Shown: positions 10,801 through 21,955 of the stretch, in pieces
Numbering within the stretch: position 1 is the first letter of the stretch
Layout of the letters: every line of letters starts with the position of its first letter
NCBI GenBank assembly: GCA_028583685.1
Contig: JAMXIF010001178.1
Span: 847,697 to 911,696, forward strand
Direction of reading: 5' to 3'
DNA: 64,000 nt
DNA from: Petaurus breviceps papuanus
Taxonomy: Eukaryota; Chordata; Mammalia; Diprotodontia; Petauridae
The notes under the pieces: generated by a model
Seen by the model: the letters and a program-made list of their open reading frames with translations, nothing else
Databases searched by the model: none
Told to the model about the DNA's origin: nothing
Translations under genes and position numbers: made by a program

Positions 10801-12635
10801 CTACATTCTTGTGACCCAAAGAATGTTTAGACAACAGACAAGAGACAAGTAAGACTGGGTTTACCCCGTGTGGTGGAGGCGGCACCCCTCTGTAGGGCAT
10901 AAGAAAAAGGGGATTATGTTAGTGCTGAGTTATAAGTGCCTTGTCTTAGAGCCTTTCCTGAGAGAGAGAAGGAAAAGTACTTGGTAACCGAAAGTGAGAA
11001 AAGCGGTGCCATGCAAATGTGAGAGAAGCAGGAAACAGGCTGGGGGGCACCATGAGCAGACTTCATCAACTTCAAAGTATTGCCAACTGAAGGATTATCC
11101 TGGAAATAACTCACTAGTTAATCAGGCGTCTAATTCCTAAGAGACACGGAGCAGTCTTAGACTTTGCCTACCCTGAAGGTCTGAAAACTGCCTGAACCTG
11201 GGACCCAACACATTCAGTCAGCCTACACATGCCCAGCACCCAAAGCTAATGATGAGAAACAATGGGAAATTCCACAGAGGTGAAGGAACATTCTTAAATA
11301 GAATGTTCACAATCTCCTTGAACAATGAGGGAATGTTTCTAGCAGCCAAGAAGTCCTGTAATGCCTGGCTGTACTTGTTAGGACCAAAATAGATTACCAT
11401 TTGGGTTGCAAATGCAATGGATCTTTAGCTTAGAATAGACTCTCCACCAACGGGGTTGTATGTTTCTGAAAGCCAGCTGCAGGAAGGTAGTCCTGAGGAA
11501 TGCTCTGTATCCACTTGACATTACGAGAGCTCCTGCTGTTGATGAAGGCCAATGCTTTCCATGGGTGCCTGAGACTGGGTGGGAATGGGCAGCGATGACA
11601 GTTGTAACTGCCCAGTGCCCATCTGGGAATGTCTTCTTTGAAGGAAACACAAAGGTCTAGTGGGAAACCCTACATGGCTGAGGTTGGGAGGCATTTCCTA
11701 ACCCAGTTCTGATAATCCAGTATGGAATAAAATTCAGTTTTTCTTTGTTTCTTTAAATCTTACCCATTCTTTAAGGCCTAGCCTACCTCCTCTGTAAAGC
11801 AAGTGCCATCACCCTAGCTCTCAGTTATCTCTCTCTTCTCCTAACTGTATTAGAGATTTGCAATCTCTAATGCACAACCAAGGACTTGATTATAGACTGT
11901 CCTCTATTTAAAGAAGACATAAAAGTCCAATGTGTTTCCTAGCTTCAGAAGGGATCTTGGAATATAGAACACAGCACATCAGAGTAGAAGAGTAACCTTA
12001 GCATATGTGACACACGCTTCGTGTTGACATGAAGAATATGGAATGTTAGCATCTAGAAGAGATCTCAGTTCAGCTCTCTGTATTTGTAGAGCTCTCTGAA
12101 ATTGTGGAGGGGAGGAGAGTCTCATATCCATTGATGAAAACTGTAATGTAATGTTTGGGGGTGGTACCCACACTCACAAAATCACAAGTTAGACTGTTCC
12201 CTTGTAGCCAACTCTGTGCTAGGTTGATCACCTAACTAACCCACTGGGACTCAGTCTGTCATTTCCAGGGCCATCCTTCTGGGAAGCTGACAAAGTTTGT
12301 TGTGCTCTCAGACTCCCCTTCCTGCCCCTTCCACTCTTATGTAGCACCCCTTTCCACACTTTCAGTCACCTGAAATAGCTCTTAATTGGAGGAAATGTGG
12401 GGGATAAATGAGAAGAAAGAGAATTGGTCCCTGCCTTTGGTGAGCATACAACTTGGTGAGAATGACAGGACCCACAGGCATAATACAACATAGTCAGGAA
12501 AGTCTTGGGCGGGGATGTAGATATTTTGTGGTAGAATTTGTTATTTCTACTTCAGCCAAGCTTGGGCCCCTTTGGACTACAATGGGAATGCTGGAATATG
12601 AAAAATAACTTTTAGTTTTGGCAAGTCACATGCCT
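10801..12635. other. intergenic, mostly unique
   Basis: No gene is supported. An L2-like stretch lies near 11750-11830 (TCTTACCCATTCTTTAAGGCC) and an L2/MIR-type ancient repeat near 12385-12500. Around 10988-11015 there is an IRF-like CGAAAGTGAGAAAA and an octamer ATGCAAAT. Confidence 0.45.
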
Positions 12636-12770
12636 ATGTGAGTACTTATGTATGGTACCTTGCCACTTAGGTAACCTCTCTGGGCCTCAGTTTCCCCATC
12701 TGTAGAACAAAAGGGTAAGACTAGATGGTCTCTAAGGTTTCTTCTATCTTTAACATTCTTTGATACCTCG
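12636..12770 (+). repeat. MIR SINE fragment
   Basis: GGGCCTCAGTTTCCCCATCTG followed by AAGGGTAAGACTAGATGGTC is a MIR core. Confidence 0.8.
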
Positions 12771-12839
12771 TCTGTAACCTAGTCGTCGACCCTTCCTCCC
12801 CCTTATCTTCCCCACCCCCTCTCTGAACAACACAGCTAT

Positions 12840-12859
12840 ATGAGAATTCGAATTCTCAT
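12840..12859. other. perfect 20-bp palindrome
   Basis: ATGAGAATTC is followed directly by its exact reverse complement GAATTCTCAT, with no spacer. It contains two GAATTC hexamers. No known motif explains it. Confidence 0.9.
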
Positions 12860-13254
12860 CAGGAAAAGTCTCTGAACTAAATTTATGTCTCCAACACCCA
12901 ATGCTCAGCCCTTTATTCTTTCAGGATCTTAAATGAGAGGTCATTCTCCCTTGCCTTTTCCCCTCACCCCCTGAAAAATGTCTAATTCCTCATGACGCAG
13001 TTCCCTTTCCCCTCTGGAGAGAAGTTTTTATTGTTCTTTAGAGCTGGCTCCCAATCTCCCCCTCACACTCACTTCCTGTTTCCTGGCTTAGAGGAAACAC
13101 AGATTTCTTGACGGGCTAAGCAGATGCCTCTTTTTTTTCTTTTTAAGGATATGGGAAAAAAATAGCTCAATGCTTTAAATCCTAAAGTCATAGAAAATAC
13201 AATGTAGGAGCTGGAGTACTTTATTATATAGAACCCTACAACATAGAACATAGA

Positions 13255-13558
13255 ATGTCAAAACTAGAAGGGTCCTTAGAGACCATCTAGTCTAAAACTC
13301 CTCATTTGACGTAAAGGGGAAGTTGAGGCCCAGAGAGAAGTAAGTAGACCATAGATTTTGGAACTAGAAAGAATCTTAGGGGTCATCTAGTCCAACTCCT
13401 TCATTTTACAGATGAGGGAACTGAGGTACAAAGAGATAAGGTGACTTTTATCCCCAAATAGTTCAAAAGCTATTTTCATATTCCAGCATATGCCAACTAG
13501 TAAGTGGCAGAACTAGATTCAAATCTAGGTCCCCTGACTCCAGAAGAATCCCTCCATT
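13255..13558 (-). repeat. inverted MIR-type fragments
   Basis: Two partial inverted copies lie here: AGAGACCATCTAGTCTAAAAC at about 13280 and TTCATTTTACAGATGAGGG at about 13400, the second extending to AGATTCAAATCTAGGTCCC. The second is cut by the target site of the neighbouring SINE. Confidence 0.75.
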
Positions 13559-13572
13559 GAAAAAGGAGTGGA

Positions 13573-13734
13573 GGGGCGGCCAGGTAGCACAGCGAGTAAG
13601 AGCACCGGCTCCAGTGTTGGGATGACCTGGATCAAATCTGGGCTCAGATACTCAGCACCACACCAGAAATAACTGGCTGTGTAACCTTGAGCAAGTTACT
13701 TAACCCCGATTGCTTAAAAAAAAAAAAAAAAAAA
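13573..13734 (+). repeat. tRNA-like marsupial SINE
   Basis: GGGCGGCCAGGTAGCACAGC head, TTACTTAACCCCGATTGCTT end and A tail, with a perfect 14-bp duplication GAAAAAGGAGTGGA at 13559-13572 and 13735-13748. Confidence 0.95.
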
Positions 13735-14029
13735 GAAAAAGGAGTGGAACCCAGGTCTTGAGTACCCACACAGTCCACTGCATGTCACTAAGATTGGGGT
13801 GGGGGAGAGGGGAAGTTGAGAGGTGGAGGAAAGAATCCAGTGTCACTCCCAGTTCTTTCCAACCAAACCTCAAGCTTGGTAGAGTATCCATAGGAATACA
13901 TGGTGAAAGCTGAGTTCAAACGGCACCAAGTCAAACTGGAGAATCTTTTAAAGTTGCTCAATAACCATTCATTTCTGGAAATTTCCTTTTGCTCTAAGAA
14001 AAAAGTTATCATTGTTTTCTTGGTCTCAT

Positions 14030-14565
14030 CTTTTTAGTAGGGTTCTGATAAAAAAATAGCCCTGGGCCAAGCAAGTTACTAGCTGCTTATTATTCCATTA
14101 TATTTAATGCCCCACAGACTATTGCACAGGTGACAAAATCGCTGCTTTTTGTTGTAGAATGGAAGGATCAGGATTTAAGCTCATCCTCCATAGACTCTCT
14201 GAAAGCATTCTTGGGATAACTTCAGAAGCACACAGGATGACAGGGATGGGCACCGTATTGTTTGCCCACAGGTCTTTGCATTTTGAAAAATCATCATTCC
14301 ATTAGGCTTGGAGACAATGAATCGTTGGTATGGTGCTCTCTATTAAAAACATTATTTGTATGATTTTATGGACCAGTGTGATGTCCGGGTGAGTGTGGGC
14401 AACAGTTTGGTCTGGGATGATGGCCCAGCTCATTATTATCATCACCATCGTTGTTAGATTGTCACAGCCTGTTAACAAATGGTGTCATTTTGGAAATTTT
14501 TCACCTATACCTCTTAATGCTTCTATGGTTCTTTGTTCTCTTTCTCTTCAAAGCATAGGACCTTT
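14030..14565. promoter_or_regulatory. candidate conserved noncoding element
   Basis: About 530 bp without recognisable repeats and with mixed AT-rich homeodomain- and SOX-like words (CCATTAGGC, GACAATGAAT, TTATTATC). There is no open frame of note. Its texture is like that of vertebrate conserved noncoding elements, but conservation cannot be seen from one sequence. Confidence 0.25.
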
Positions 14566-14576
14566 ATTTTTAGCAA

Positions 14577-14578
<2 letters not shown>

Positions 14579-14602
<24 letters not shown>
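14579..14602. repeat. (GT)n microsatellite
   Basis: A perfect GT run of about 24 bases. Confidence 0.97.
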
Positions 14603-14607
<5 letters not shown>

Positions 14608-16554
14608 ACAAATCCTCACTGGTAGGTTAAACTTCCTCACTGCTTACCCTAGTCCTAGGGAAGTCTCACTTTCCTCTGGTCTCTGGACTTCTAGGGGACA
14701 GGAGGATAGTGGCATCATCCTTATTTTCTTATTGCCCTTACCAGGCTGCCAAGTTTCACACAGGACAGAGTCAGCTGGGAAGGGAAAGGGCATAATTCTT
14801 AGAGCATGCCAGAGATGGAAAGAGCCTTAGAACATAGGATATTAGAGCTCAAATAACCTTAAAAGGGAAGCAGGGAAGGGAACAAATATTTTTAAAGTAC
14901 CTATAATGCGCCAGGCACTTCTCTAAGCATCTTACAAATACTAATTAATTTGAACCTCATAACAACCTTGTGAGCATAAAGGGAATGTAGACAGAACTGG
15001 GATCCTTAAATTTTTAATGTCGAGTTACAACCTTTGGCAGTTTGCATGTATATGTATATGTATTTGGAGCCTATGTGTCTACTCTCATGTTTTATATTCT
15101 ACATTCCAAGATCCTGTCTAGTTCTGAGAGTAGGAAACACATTGGACTATCATTATGTGCTTTTTGAATAGAGGACAGCCTATAATCTACAATACTCTGA
15201 AACGCACAAAATAAAATACCCAAGATTATAAAAGAAATCAACCATATTGAAATATAGTTATTAAAATATTTTTAAAAGCCAAATTCTTGAACCCCAGGTT
15301 AAGAACCTCTGATCCTAGAACATTAGGATTGGAAGAGAGATCTTAGAATATAAAATGTCAGAACAAAAAGGAATCTTTGCCCTAACTTAACTGGGACCTG
15401 GGACAGAGATGGTCAGAGCAGGTAGGGAACTTAGAATCTATGTGTGAGAAGCAGACAGAGCTTTAAGACACAGCATGTCAGAGTTGTGAGAGACTTTAGA
15501 GGCTAACCACCCCAACCCTCTTCATTAAACAGGTAGGAAACTGAGTTACAGAAAGGGGAAGGGACTTGTCCAAAGTCCCTTCCAGCTTTCAGAGTTTATA
15601 TCAATCCATAGCTAACAAGACTTGGAAATAAGATTCAAGTGTGAGTTTTCTGACTACAATTCCAACACTCTGTCTAACATATCATGCTGCCAGGAGGAGT
15701 ATTGTGTGGGTAGGGGGTGACTCTTATGAAAGGGGCCAGGGGAGAAGGAAGGACAATGCTCATGAAAATAATATGTTTGATTTTCATAGTTCTATTCAGT
15801 TAAATTCAACTGGACGTGTCTTGGGTGTCCAGAATTGTTACTGACTATGCTGTGAAATTTTTTTTAAAAAGACACATTCCTATCTTTAAAGATCTCATGG
15901 TTCCTTCCAACTATGAATCCATGAATTGGGGAGGGAACTTGTACATCATCTGTTCCAATCCCCTCATTTTATGTAAGAAGAACTGAGGCTTATAGAATCA
16001 TAGGTCTAGAGCTACCTGAAAGCGACCCTGAGGACCAGGAAGGCTAAATGACTTGCCCAGGGTCACACAGATACTAATTAATTATCAGAGGCAGATTACA
16101 AACCCAGGTCTTGTGATTCCAAAGCCAACACCCTTTCCATGATACTATGTTCCCTTCCTGACCAAGGTCACACAGACTGGAACTCAGGTCTTCTAACCTG
16201 AACATGGTCAAGATCTATGTTCCATGAAGTGATTACTGGCTCCTAGAGCCCAGTGGTCTTTCTACTATAACTTATTTTTATCCTCTGGGTAAGACTGGTC
16301 TTTTTGTGCCTCACATTGAAAGAACTGGTTTAGGGCCCTTCTTTTCCAGAGGGAGAGATGGGGAAAGGAAGACTATGTGTGAAGAACTCAAGAAGAGGTC
16401 CTCCAATGCCAATGCTGGGTGGGGCTCAGCTGACGAAGCAGGGTATCAGGAGGGAGGCTACACTGGCCTTACAGAAGAAGAGCAAAGTCCCAGGACAGGG
16501 GTTGGGATGTTCTAGTCTTTATCGTCACATGAGGAAACAGCAGGAAACGTCTGG
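14603..16554. other. intergenic cluster of MIR/L2-type fragments
   Basis: Inverted MIR pieces lie at about 14885-15000, 15485-15625 and 15970-16150 (for example TGACTTGCCCAGGGTCACACA near 16050). A hAT-like fragment ends at 15311. No gene is seen; the short open frames at 15641 and 16306 have no family features. Confidence 0.6.
15190..15311 (+). mobile_element. hAT-like element fragment
   Basis: CACAAAATAAAATACCCAAGA and the terminal AGGTTAAGAACCTCTG match the 3' half of the family seen at 9896-10387. Confidence 0.65.
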
Positions 16555-16628
16555 GATTTTTTTTTTTTTGCCTTTTTGGAGGGCAATTGGGGTTAAGTAA
16601 CTTGCCCAAGGTTACATGGCTAGGCTAG
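16555..16628 (-). repeat. truncated tRNA-like SINE
   Basis: A T run, then GGGCAATTGGGGTTAAGTAA and GCCCAAGGTTACATGGCTA: only the 3' part of the SINE, inverted. The head is missing. Confidence 0.85.
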
Positions 16629-16869
16629 GATATTTTTTTATAACAAATTTCTCTCTGTTTGGACTCTGGGGTCCCAGACTGATATCTGGACAAGTCCTAG
16701 TTACTAAAACTAGATTTCAGCCTCTGATTGTTGAGAAGTAGAATCCAAGGGGTTATCTTGGGCAGGTTTCCTGGCACTATGACCGAGAAAGTTTAAGGTT
16801 CACAATGTTGGATCTCTTTGGGGCCAGAACAATGCTGGTACCTTTGTTGTTGCCCCTAACTAAAGCACC

Positions 16870-17110
16870 CCCTAGATGAATCTTACCCATCCTTAAAGGG
16901 CCAATTCAAGTTAGAGTTTTTCGGTAAACTCTTTTCCTAACTATTTCAAGCAACAGTGACCTCTCTTTCTTCCCCTTAGATAGTCTAGAACTTTTGTCTA
17001 CCTCACACAATTTAGTTCCTCTTTGTGTCGTTGGAACATTCTCCACATTCTTTAAGATTCAGTTTTGTTAGACTAACCTCTCAGAAGTGCTTCCCCACCC
17101 CCATAGGCCC
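16870..17110 (+). repeat. L2 LINE 3' fragment
   Basis: TCTTACCCATCCTTAAAGGGC, CAGTGACCTCTCTTTCTTC and TCTACCTCACACAATTTAG run in the order of the L2 3' end. Confidence 0.7.
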
Positions 17111-17228
17111 TCACTTCACAATTCCAGGAGAATAGTAGTGACTTGAGCTATAGCTGCCTGGGTCAACCAATCAAGTCTTCCTCAGACAGTGCCAATGTTA
17201 ATTAACATCAGCATCTGTTAGTCTAGAC

Positions 17229-17737
17229 TAGGAGTTCTTAGCTTTATTCTGCTTCTTGAACCTATTTGACATTCTGGTGAACCAGAATGGACCCCTTCTC
17301 AGACTAATGTCTTTATGATGGGTGTGGTGACACACACCTGAAATTCCTGATGCTAAGGATATCAAGGCTTATAGATCAATTGAGTTTGGGAGCTCTGAGC
17401 TTTAGTGTGGCTAAAGCTTATTGGTTGTCTGTACTAAGTCCAGCACCAATATAGTGGGCCTCTGGGAGCAGGGGGTCACCAAGATGTCTAGGGAAAGAAG
17501 AATCAGTCCAGGGCAGAAAATGAGCAAGTCAAAGCTTCCATGCCAATCAGCAGTGATTGGAAGTGGCTGCTGCACTTCCCTGATGGGTGAGAGATGGAGA
17601 CCCAGTCTCAAAAAAAAAAAGTTTTAAATGTATGAAATAAAATACAGAGGATTACAAAGGAAACCAGTTATATTAACATATGGTTATCAAAATATTTTTT
17701 AAAAAACAAGTTCACAGACCCCAAGTGAAGAATTCCC
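17229..17737 (+). mobile_element. hAT-like element interrupted by a 7SL pseudogene
   Basis: The left part (TAGGAGTTCTTAGC to CAGACTAATGTCTTTATGA) and the right part (TGAAATAAAATACAGAGG to AAGTGAAGAATTCCC) together follow the family seen at 9896-10387. The interruption at about 17317-17620 is the 7SL copy. Confidence 0.7.
17317..17609 (+). pseudogene. 7SL (SRP RNA) retropseudogene
   Basis: The sequence follows 7SL RNA over its whole length: GGTGTGGTGACACACACCTG at the 5' Alu domain, then AATTGAGTTTGGGAGCTCTG, GTCTGTACTAAGTCCAGCA, CAATATAGTGGGCCTC, GGGAGCAGGGGGTCACCA, GAATCAGTCCAGGGCAGAAA, ATGAGCAAGTCAAAGCTTCC, ATCAGCAGTGATTGG, ending GAGACCCAGTCTC. An A11 tail follows at 17610-17620, so it is a processed copy. 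Many CpG-decay-type changes relative to human 7SL suggest an old, inactive insertion. Its near-full length separates it from an Alu-like SINE. Known: 7SL RNA is the scaffold of the signal recognition particle. Confidence 0.93.
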
Positions 17738-18335
17738 AATTTAGATTCTCCAATTGTGGCCTCAGGCATGTGTCTTATATATACATCTTTGCTTCCTGTA
17801 AGCATAGGAGAATTTAGTGCTGTGTTCACCATACATATTAGGTGACTATTTATGGAATTGAATGGATTGGAATTATGGAAGTTCCATTTTTTAATTTTTT
17901 TTTTCATGAGCCTGGCCTCCCCTTACCCTGTAACAATTGTTGTCAGTGGAAATGAGACCCAACTCCTCACAAGTTAGACAATTCACCCTTTGGAATATCT
18001 CCTTGAATGGCTAAGGACATGCAAATTACATCTCGATTCGCTAAACAAATGACTCCAGGCTTCATTTGACTCACCTCTTCCTGGGCCTGATTACTGTAAT
18101 CTGTCTCCCCAGCAGCTCAGTCCTTCCCCTCCAAGACACTCAGAACCAAGAGTACGCAACTCTTCCCCACAACAGTTTAGTAAAAGTAGGCCCAGTTCAA
18201 TGTAATCCAACAAGTATTTAGCTCAAGATGTTACACTATATATTCAGAGGATACAAAGATAGAACAGAAAACAGAATCTGCTCTCTAGAGGCTTACATTG
18301 TACTGGGGAAATAAAACATGAAAACAGATGAATGA
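17738..18335. other. intergenic with old repeat fragments
   Basis: An L2/MIR-type ancient repeat lies near 18205-18320 (GCTTACATTGTACTGGGGA). No gene is seen. Confidence 0.5.
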
Positions 18336-18550
18336 ATGAATTCAGAACTCAGCACAAATCTCATCTTTCCAGTTCCACCCTTTAACCCCTTCACTCTGAG
18401 GTTACCTTCCATCTACTCTGTTAAATATCTTACATATGTCAGTCATTTCTATGTTGTCTCTCCATTATGCTATGCTTCTTAAAGCAGGAGCTGTGTTTTA
18501 TCCTTAGCACTAACTACAGTGTTTAGAACACTTAATAAATACCTGTTGAC
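18336..18550 (+). repeat. L2 LINE 3' end
   Basis: TCAGCACAAATCTCATC, AACCCCTTCACTCTGAGGTTA, AAAGCAGGAGCTGTGTTTTAT and CACTTAATAAATACCTGTTGA match the L2 3' terminus. Confidence 0.75.
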
Positions 18551-19248
18551 TTACTGAAAAAGCATTTATCAAATGCTTACTTTGTCCCAAACACTAGGGC
18601 TACAAATATAACGGTGAAGACAGTTCTTACTTTCAACTAGCTTACATTCTAATAGGGTCAAGTCAGGTGGTCGAGGAAGGCTATGTTGGACCCCAAAGTT
18701 ACAGGAATGGTGAATGGAGAGTAGACTGAAACACTCCATCTGGGAACAATGGCGTTGTTGACTTGGTCATGGTTCCAGAGCTGGAAGCAGGAGAGGTAGT
18801 AGTGGTCATATGTACTTTGCAAGGATATACAGAAGATGCCTGGGGAAATAGGGAGTGAAACAAAGCATGACTGGGGTCTTCCTGAGATAGTGGGTCAAGA
18901 AAGGCAGTCACCAGTGATAATATTAGGACCAGCTAAGTCTGATAATTTGAGAAAGGAGAGAGTACTAAAAAACCTGAGGGATCAATGGGTTGCCTATAGG
19001 GAAGAGAGGTTCATAAGCTGATCCTTAAAGAAAGTTGGGAATTCTAAGAAGTGGAGATGACGCTTTTACTATTACAACTTCATCCCAGAAACAAAAGGTA
19101 GAGAGAGGTAAAAGCATTTACTACTTAATATACTGTGCTAAGTTCTGGGGATATAAATGCAGAAACAAGTGCAGTGGGTCCCTGTCCTCAAGAAACTTAC
19201 ACTCTAATGAGGGAGAGAGACAGCAGACAAAGGAGAATAGTGACTAGG
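18551..19248. repeat. two related copies of an ancient interspersed repeat
   Basis: GCATTTATCAAATGCTTAC to TTACATTCTAATAGGGTC (18562-18660) and GCATTTACTACTTAATATAC to TTACACTCTAATGAGGGAG (19112-19215) are similar. Their downstream parts also correspond (CTTCCTGAGATAGTGGG near 18876 and TTTCCTGAGATAGTGCT near 20691). The second copy is split by the solo LTR. The family name is uncertain; it resembles L2-linked repeats. Confidence 0.6.
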
Positions 19249-20456
19249 TGTAATGTAATGCCAAGCAAAGGCAACTTCCCAAGGTTCAAAATACCAGCAT
19301 AGGTGCTCTCCATTTTATTCAGTGACAAACCAAGAACAGAGAAGATCAAAACATGACATCATTCAAAATACAGCATTTACTAAGGGTGATTAAATAATCT
19401 CCAAGTACTATCCCACCCCAGGACCTTCCAATCATTCAATCAATTACAAAGTCCCTGTTCTAAATACTACTCCACCCCTAGGCTGTACCTTCATTTAGTC
19501 CACCACAAAGCCCCTCTTCTCAAATGGAGATTAGTTTCCAATCTAAGTAAAGTACATTCATTTGTTCAACCATAGAACACAAAAAGGTCAAAAGTTTCCC
19601 ACCCCTGGATCACAATTGAATCTACTCCAGAGTTACATCAAGTTTAAGCACAGCACTTAATACCCAAATGGAGGTCTTTTCTTCATCTTGACATGAGGCA
19701 AGTTCTCAGCAATCTTAGTTCCTGGGGAGACAAGGCTTAGCAAGGCCACAAGATACATTGCCAGTCTCTTCATTAATTCATCCTCTGTCTGTAAAACAGT
19801 CCTAGAACCCCTGAAAATATTAGCAAAACCCTCTCCCAGGATTTCTGTAAACATACAACAAGAAAATCCTTCTTCAGGGCTTCTGAACCAACAGAAAGGT
19901 TCCCAGACCCCTGCAACAACAGCACTGTCCTTCGACAGTATTCACTCTGTCTGCAGGACAGTCTCCAGACCCCTGCAACAACAGCACTGTCCTTCACCAG
20001 TGGACAGTATTCACTCTCTGTCTGCAGGACAGTCTCAGGATCTCTTAGCCAACAGCCAGGTTCCAGGACTTCTTCAACAAAAGGACTGTCTTTCACCAGT
20101 GGACAAATCTGGCAAAACAACATCAAAACAGACAAAGTACCAGCAAAACAGCCATGTCTCCTCAGTCCTTGGCAGCTCCAGGGGCAGGTCTCAAAAGTCC
20201 AGGGCAATTCAAAGTGGCCCCCAGCAATTCTCTCAGTCTCTCTCTCTGCCTCCACGAGGTGCTGCTTCCAAAAAGTTCTTCTGCCTCTCTCTTGTGTCTC
20301 TCCAAATCTACGTCACCAGCTCCTCCCAGTTCTTGTCTCTCTTTTCACATCAACAAGTCCATCCCACAGGTGGGAGTAACAAACTCTGGGTCTTAACACA
20401 ATCAGTTTGAAAACCAAGCCAATACAGGGGGATCTTTATATTCCATTACTATCACA
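19249..20456 (-). mobile_element. solo LTR of an endogenous retrovirus (fossil)
   Basis: On the minus strand the 1208-bp block begins TGTGATAG and ends CATTACA, the TG...CA ends of an LTR. It is flanked by a 5-bp duplication CTAGG at 19244-19248 and 20457-20461. A TATA-like GAATATAAAG lies just inside the 5' end and an AATAAA poly(A) signal lies at 19314-19319 (minus strand), as in an R region. Units of 62 and 71 bp repeat in tandem at 19903-20035. No internal viral genes adjoin it, so it is a solo LTR. A 5-bp duplication fits an ERVL-like class; the family is not identified. Confidence 0.8.
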
Positions 20457-21803
20457 CTAGGGTAGGGCAACTTAGTTCTGAAAGCTACAGGAATGACAAG
20501 CGGAGCAGTAGCAGAGCAGATTGGCGTGACTCATCCAGGAATCCTGACAAAGTTGATCTCATCATCATTCATGATTCTAGACCTGGGAAGAAGGGAAGGA
20601 GAGGGAAGAAAGGGTGTGAAAAGGTAGGAGCAAAGCAAGGAAGAGATGGCCTGGAGAGGAGGGAGTGAAGTAAAACCTCACATCTAGGGTTTTCCTGAGA
20701 TAGTGCTTCTGAAGAGGCAGTCATCTAACAGGACACCAAGGTTGTAAGTGAGAAGATTGTCAGAGAGTAAGTAACGAGAATGAAGCTATAAGACTACTAA
20801 CTACCAACAGTGGTCTTCCCCCTAGAGTTTCCCAGAAGGAAGCTTGGAATGCCCTCTATTACCAACATTCTCAACCCCTTCCCTCCTGGAACCCCTAGCA
20901 TTTGCAACATCAGGGCCAAGGAGCCCATCTGTTCTAATCACTAACAGAAGTGGCTGTGGTGTAATTTGGTAGTTCCCTGACTAAGGAAACTTATACTGCC
21001 ATATTAGCTTTGTCTCTTCCACTACATTTACTCTGGTAAGTTGCTCTGATTTCTAGCATTTTCAGGGCTTTCATTTCCAAGTCCCATCTCCCTGTCTTAT
21101 AGGTTTTGTTTTAAAGAGTAAAAGAAATGAGGACACCCAAAGAATCATAACATCACTAAGAAGGCTGAGGGTCATGGATAGGGTTACAGATTTAGAGCTG
21201 GAAGGGAATCTCAAGTGATTATTTAGTTCAACCCCTTTGTTTTAGTGATGGGGAAACTGAGGCTCAGAAAGGTTAAATGACTTACCTAATGTCACACAAG
21301 ACCTGAGTAACCCCAAATCTAGCACTCTTTCCGCTGTTATAAAAAGCTATCCTGATCGAGGGAAGATTAAAACTGGTTCTGTCTACAATTTAACTCAGAG
21401 CTAAGACGCAGGAACTGTGCAGGTTATCTGGGTGAGGCCATGTGGATCCCTCTGCTGCCCAAGTCACGCAGGCTATCAGAGTCCTGCCTCCAGTTTAAAC
21501 TTCCTAGATCAGCCTTCCTCAGCACTAATGACCCCCGCAGTAATTCAGAGAAGCCCTCCCTTGTTCCCTGTCTCACCATGATTCTCTCCCTTTCCCAGAA
21601 CTTTCCATGGATCTTCATTCCCCCAGGAAGAATTTCATACTCCTCAGCCTAGCAGTCAAGGCTCACCATAGCCTGGTCATATCCCACCTCTCCAACTTTA
21701 TCTCACTCTCCTCCAGATGTAGTCTCTGTCCTCCATATATAGTCTCTGTCCTTCAGGAACTTGGAGTCTCATTAGGAATACAAGGCTAATGTTAAAAAAA
21801 AAA
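20457..21803. other. intergenic with MIR and ancient repeat
   Basis: The remainder of the ancient repeat runs to about 20750. An inverted MIR lies at 21190-21345 (GGGGAAACTGAGGCTCAGAAA, ATGACTTACCTAATGTCACAC). L2-like sequence continues from 21500 to 21790 (CCATGATTCTCTCCC, CAGCCTAGCAGTCAAGGCTCA). No gene is seen. Confidence 0.55.
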
Positions 21804-21955
21804 GTGCAAGTGAATAGAGCACAGGCCCTAGAGTCAGGAGGACCTGAGTTCAAATCCGGCCTCAGACACTTAACACACACACACAAAAACTAGCCATGTG
21901 ACCTTGGGCAAGTCACTTAACCCCCAATTACCCTACCTTCCCCCTCCAAAAAAAA
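21804..21955 (+). repeat. tRNA-like SINE lacking its head
   Basis: Starts at GTGCAAGTGAATAGAGC, continues with GAGTTCAAATCCGGCCTCAG and ends CTTAACCCCCAATTACCC plus a short A run. The first ~15 bases of the family are missing. A short CA run sits inside at about 21870-21885. Confidence 0.9.

Noticed and set aside
12840-12859. Heat-shock element reading of the palindrome
   Set aside because: GAA and TTC triplets are present but lack the two-base spacing that HSF sites need.
19773-20255. 160-residue minus-strand open frame
   Set aside because: It lies wholly in the solo LTR and repeats itself with the tandem units; it resembles no viral or host protein.
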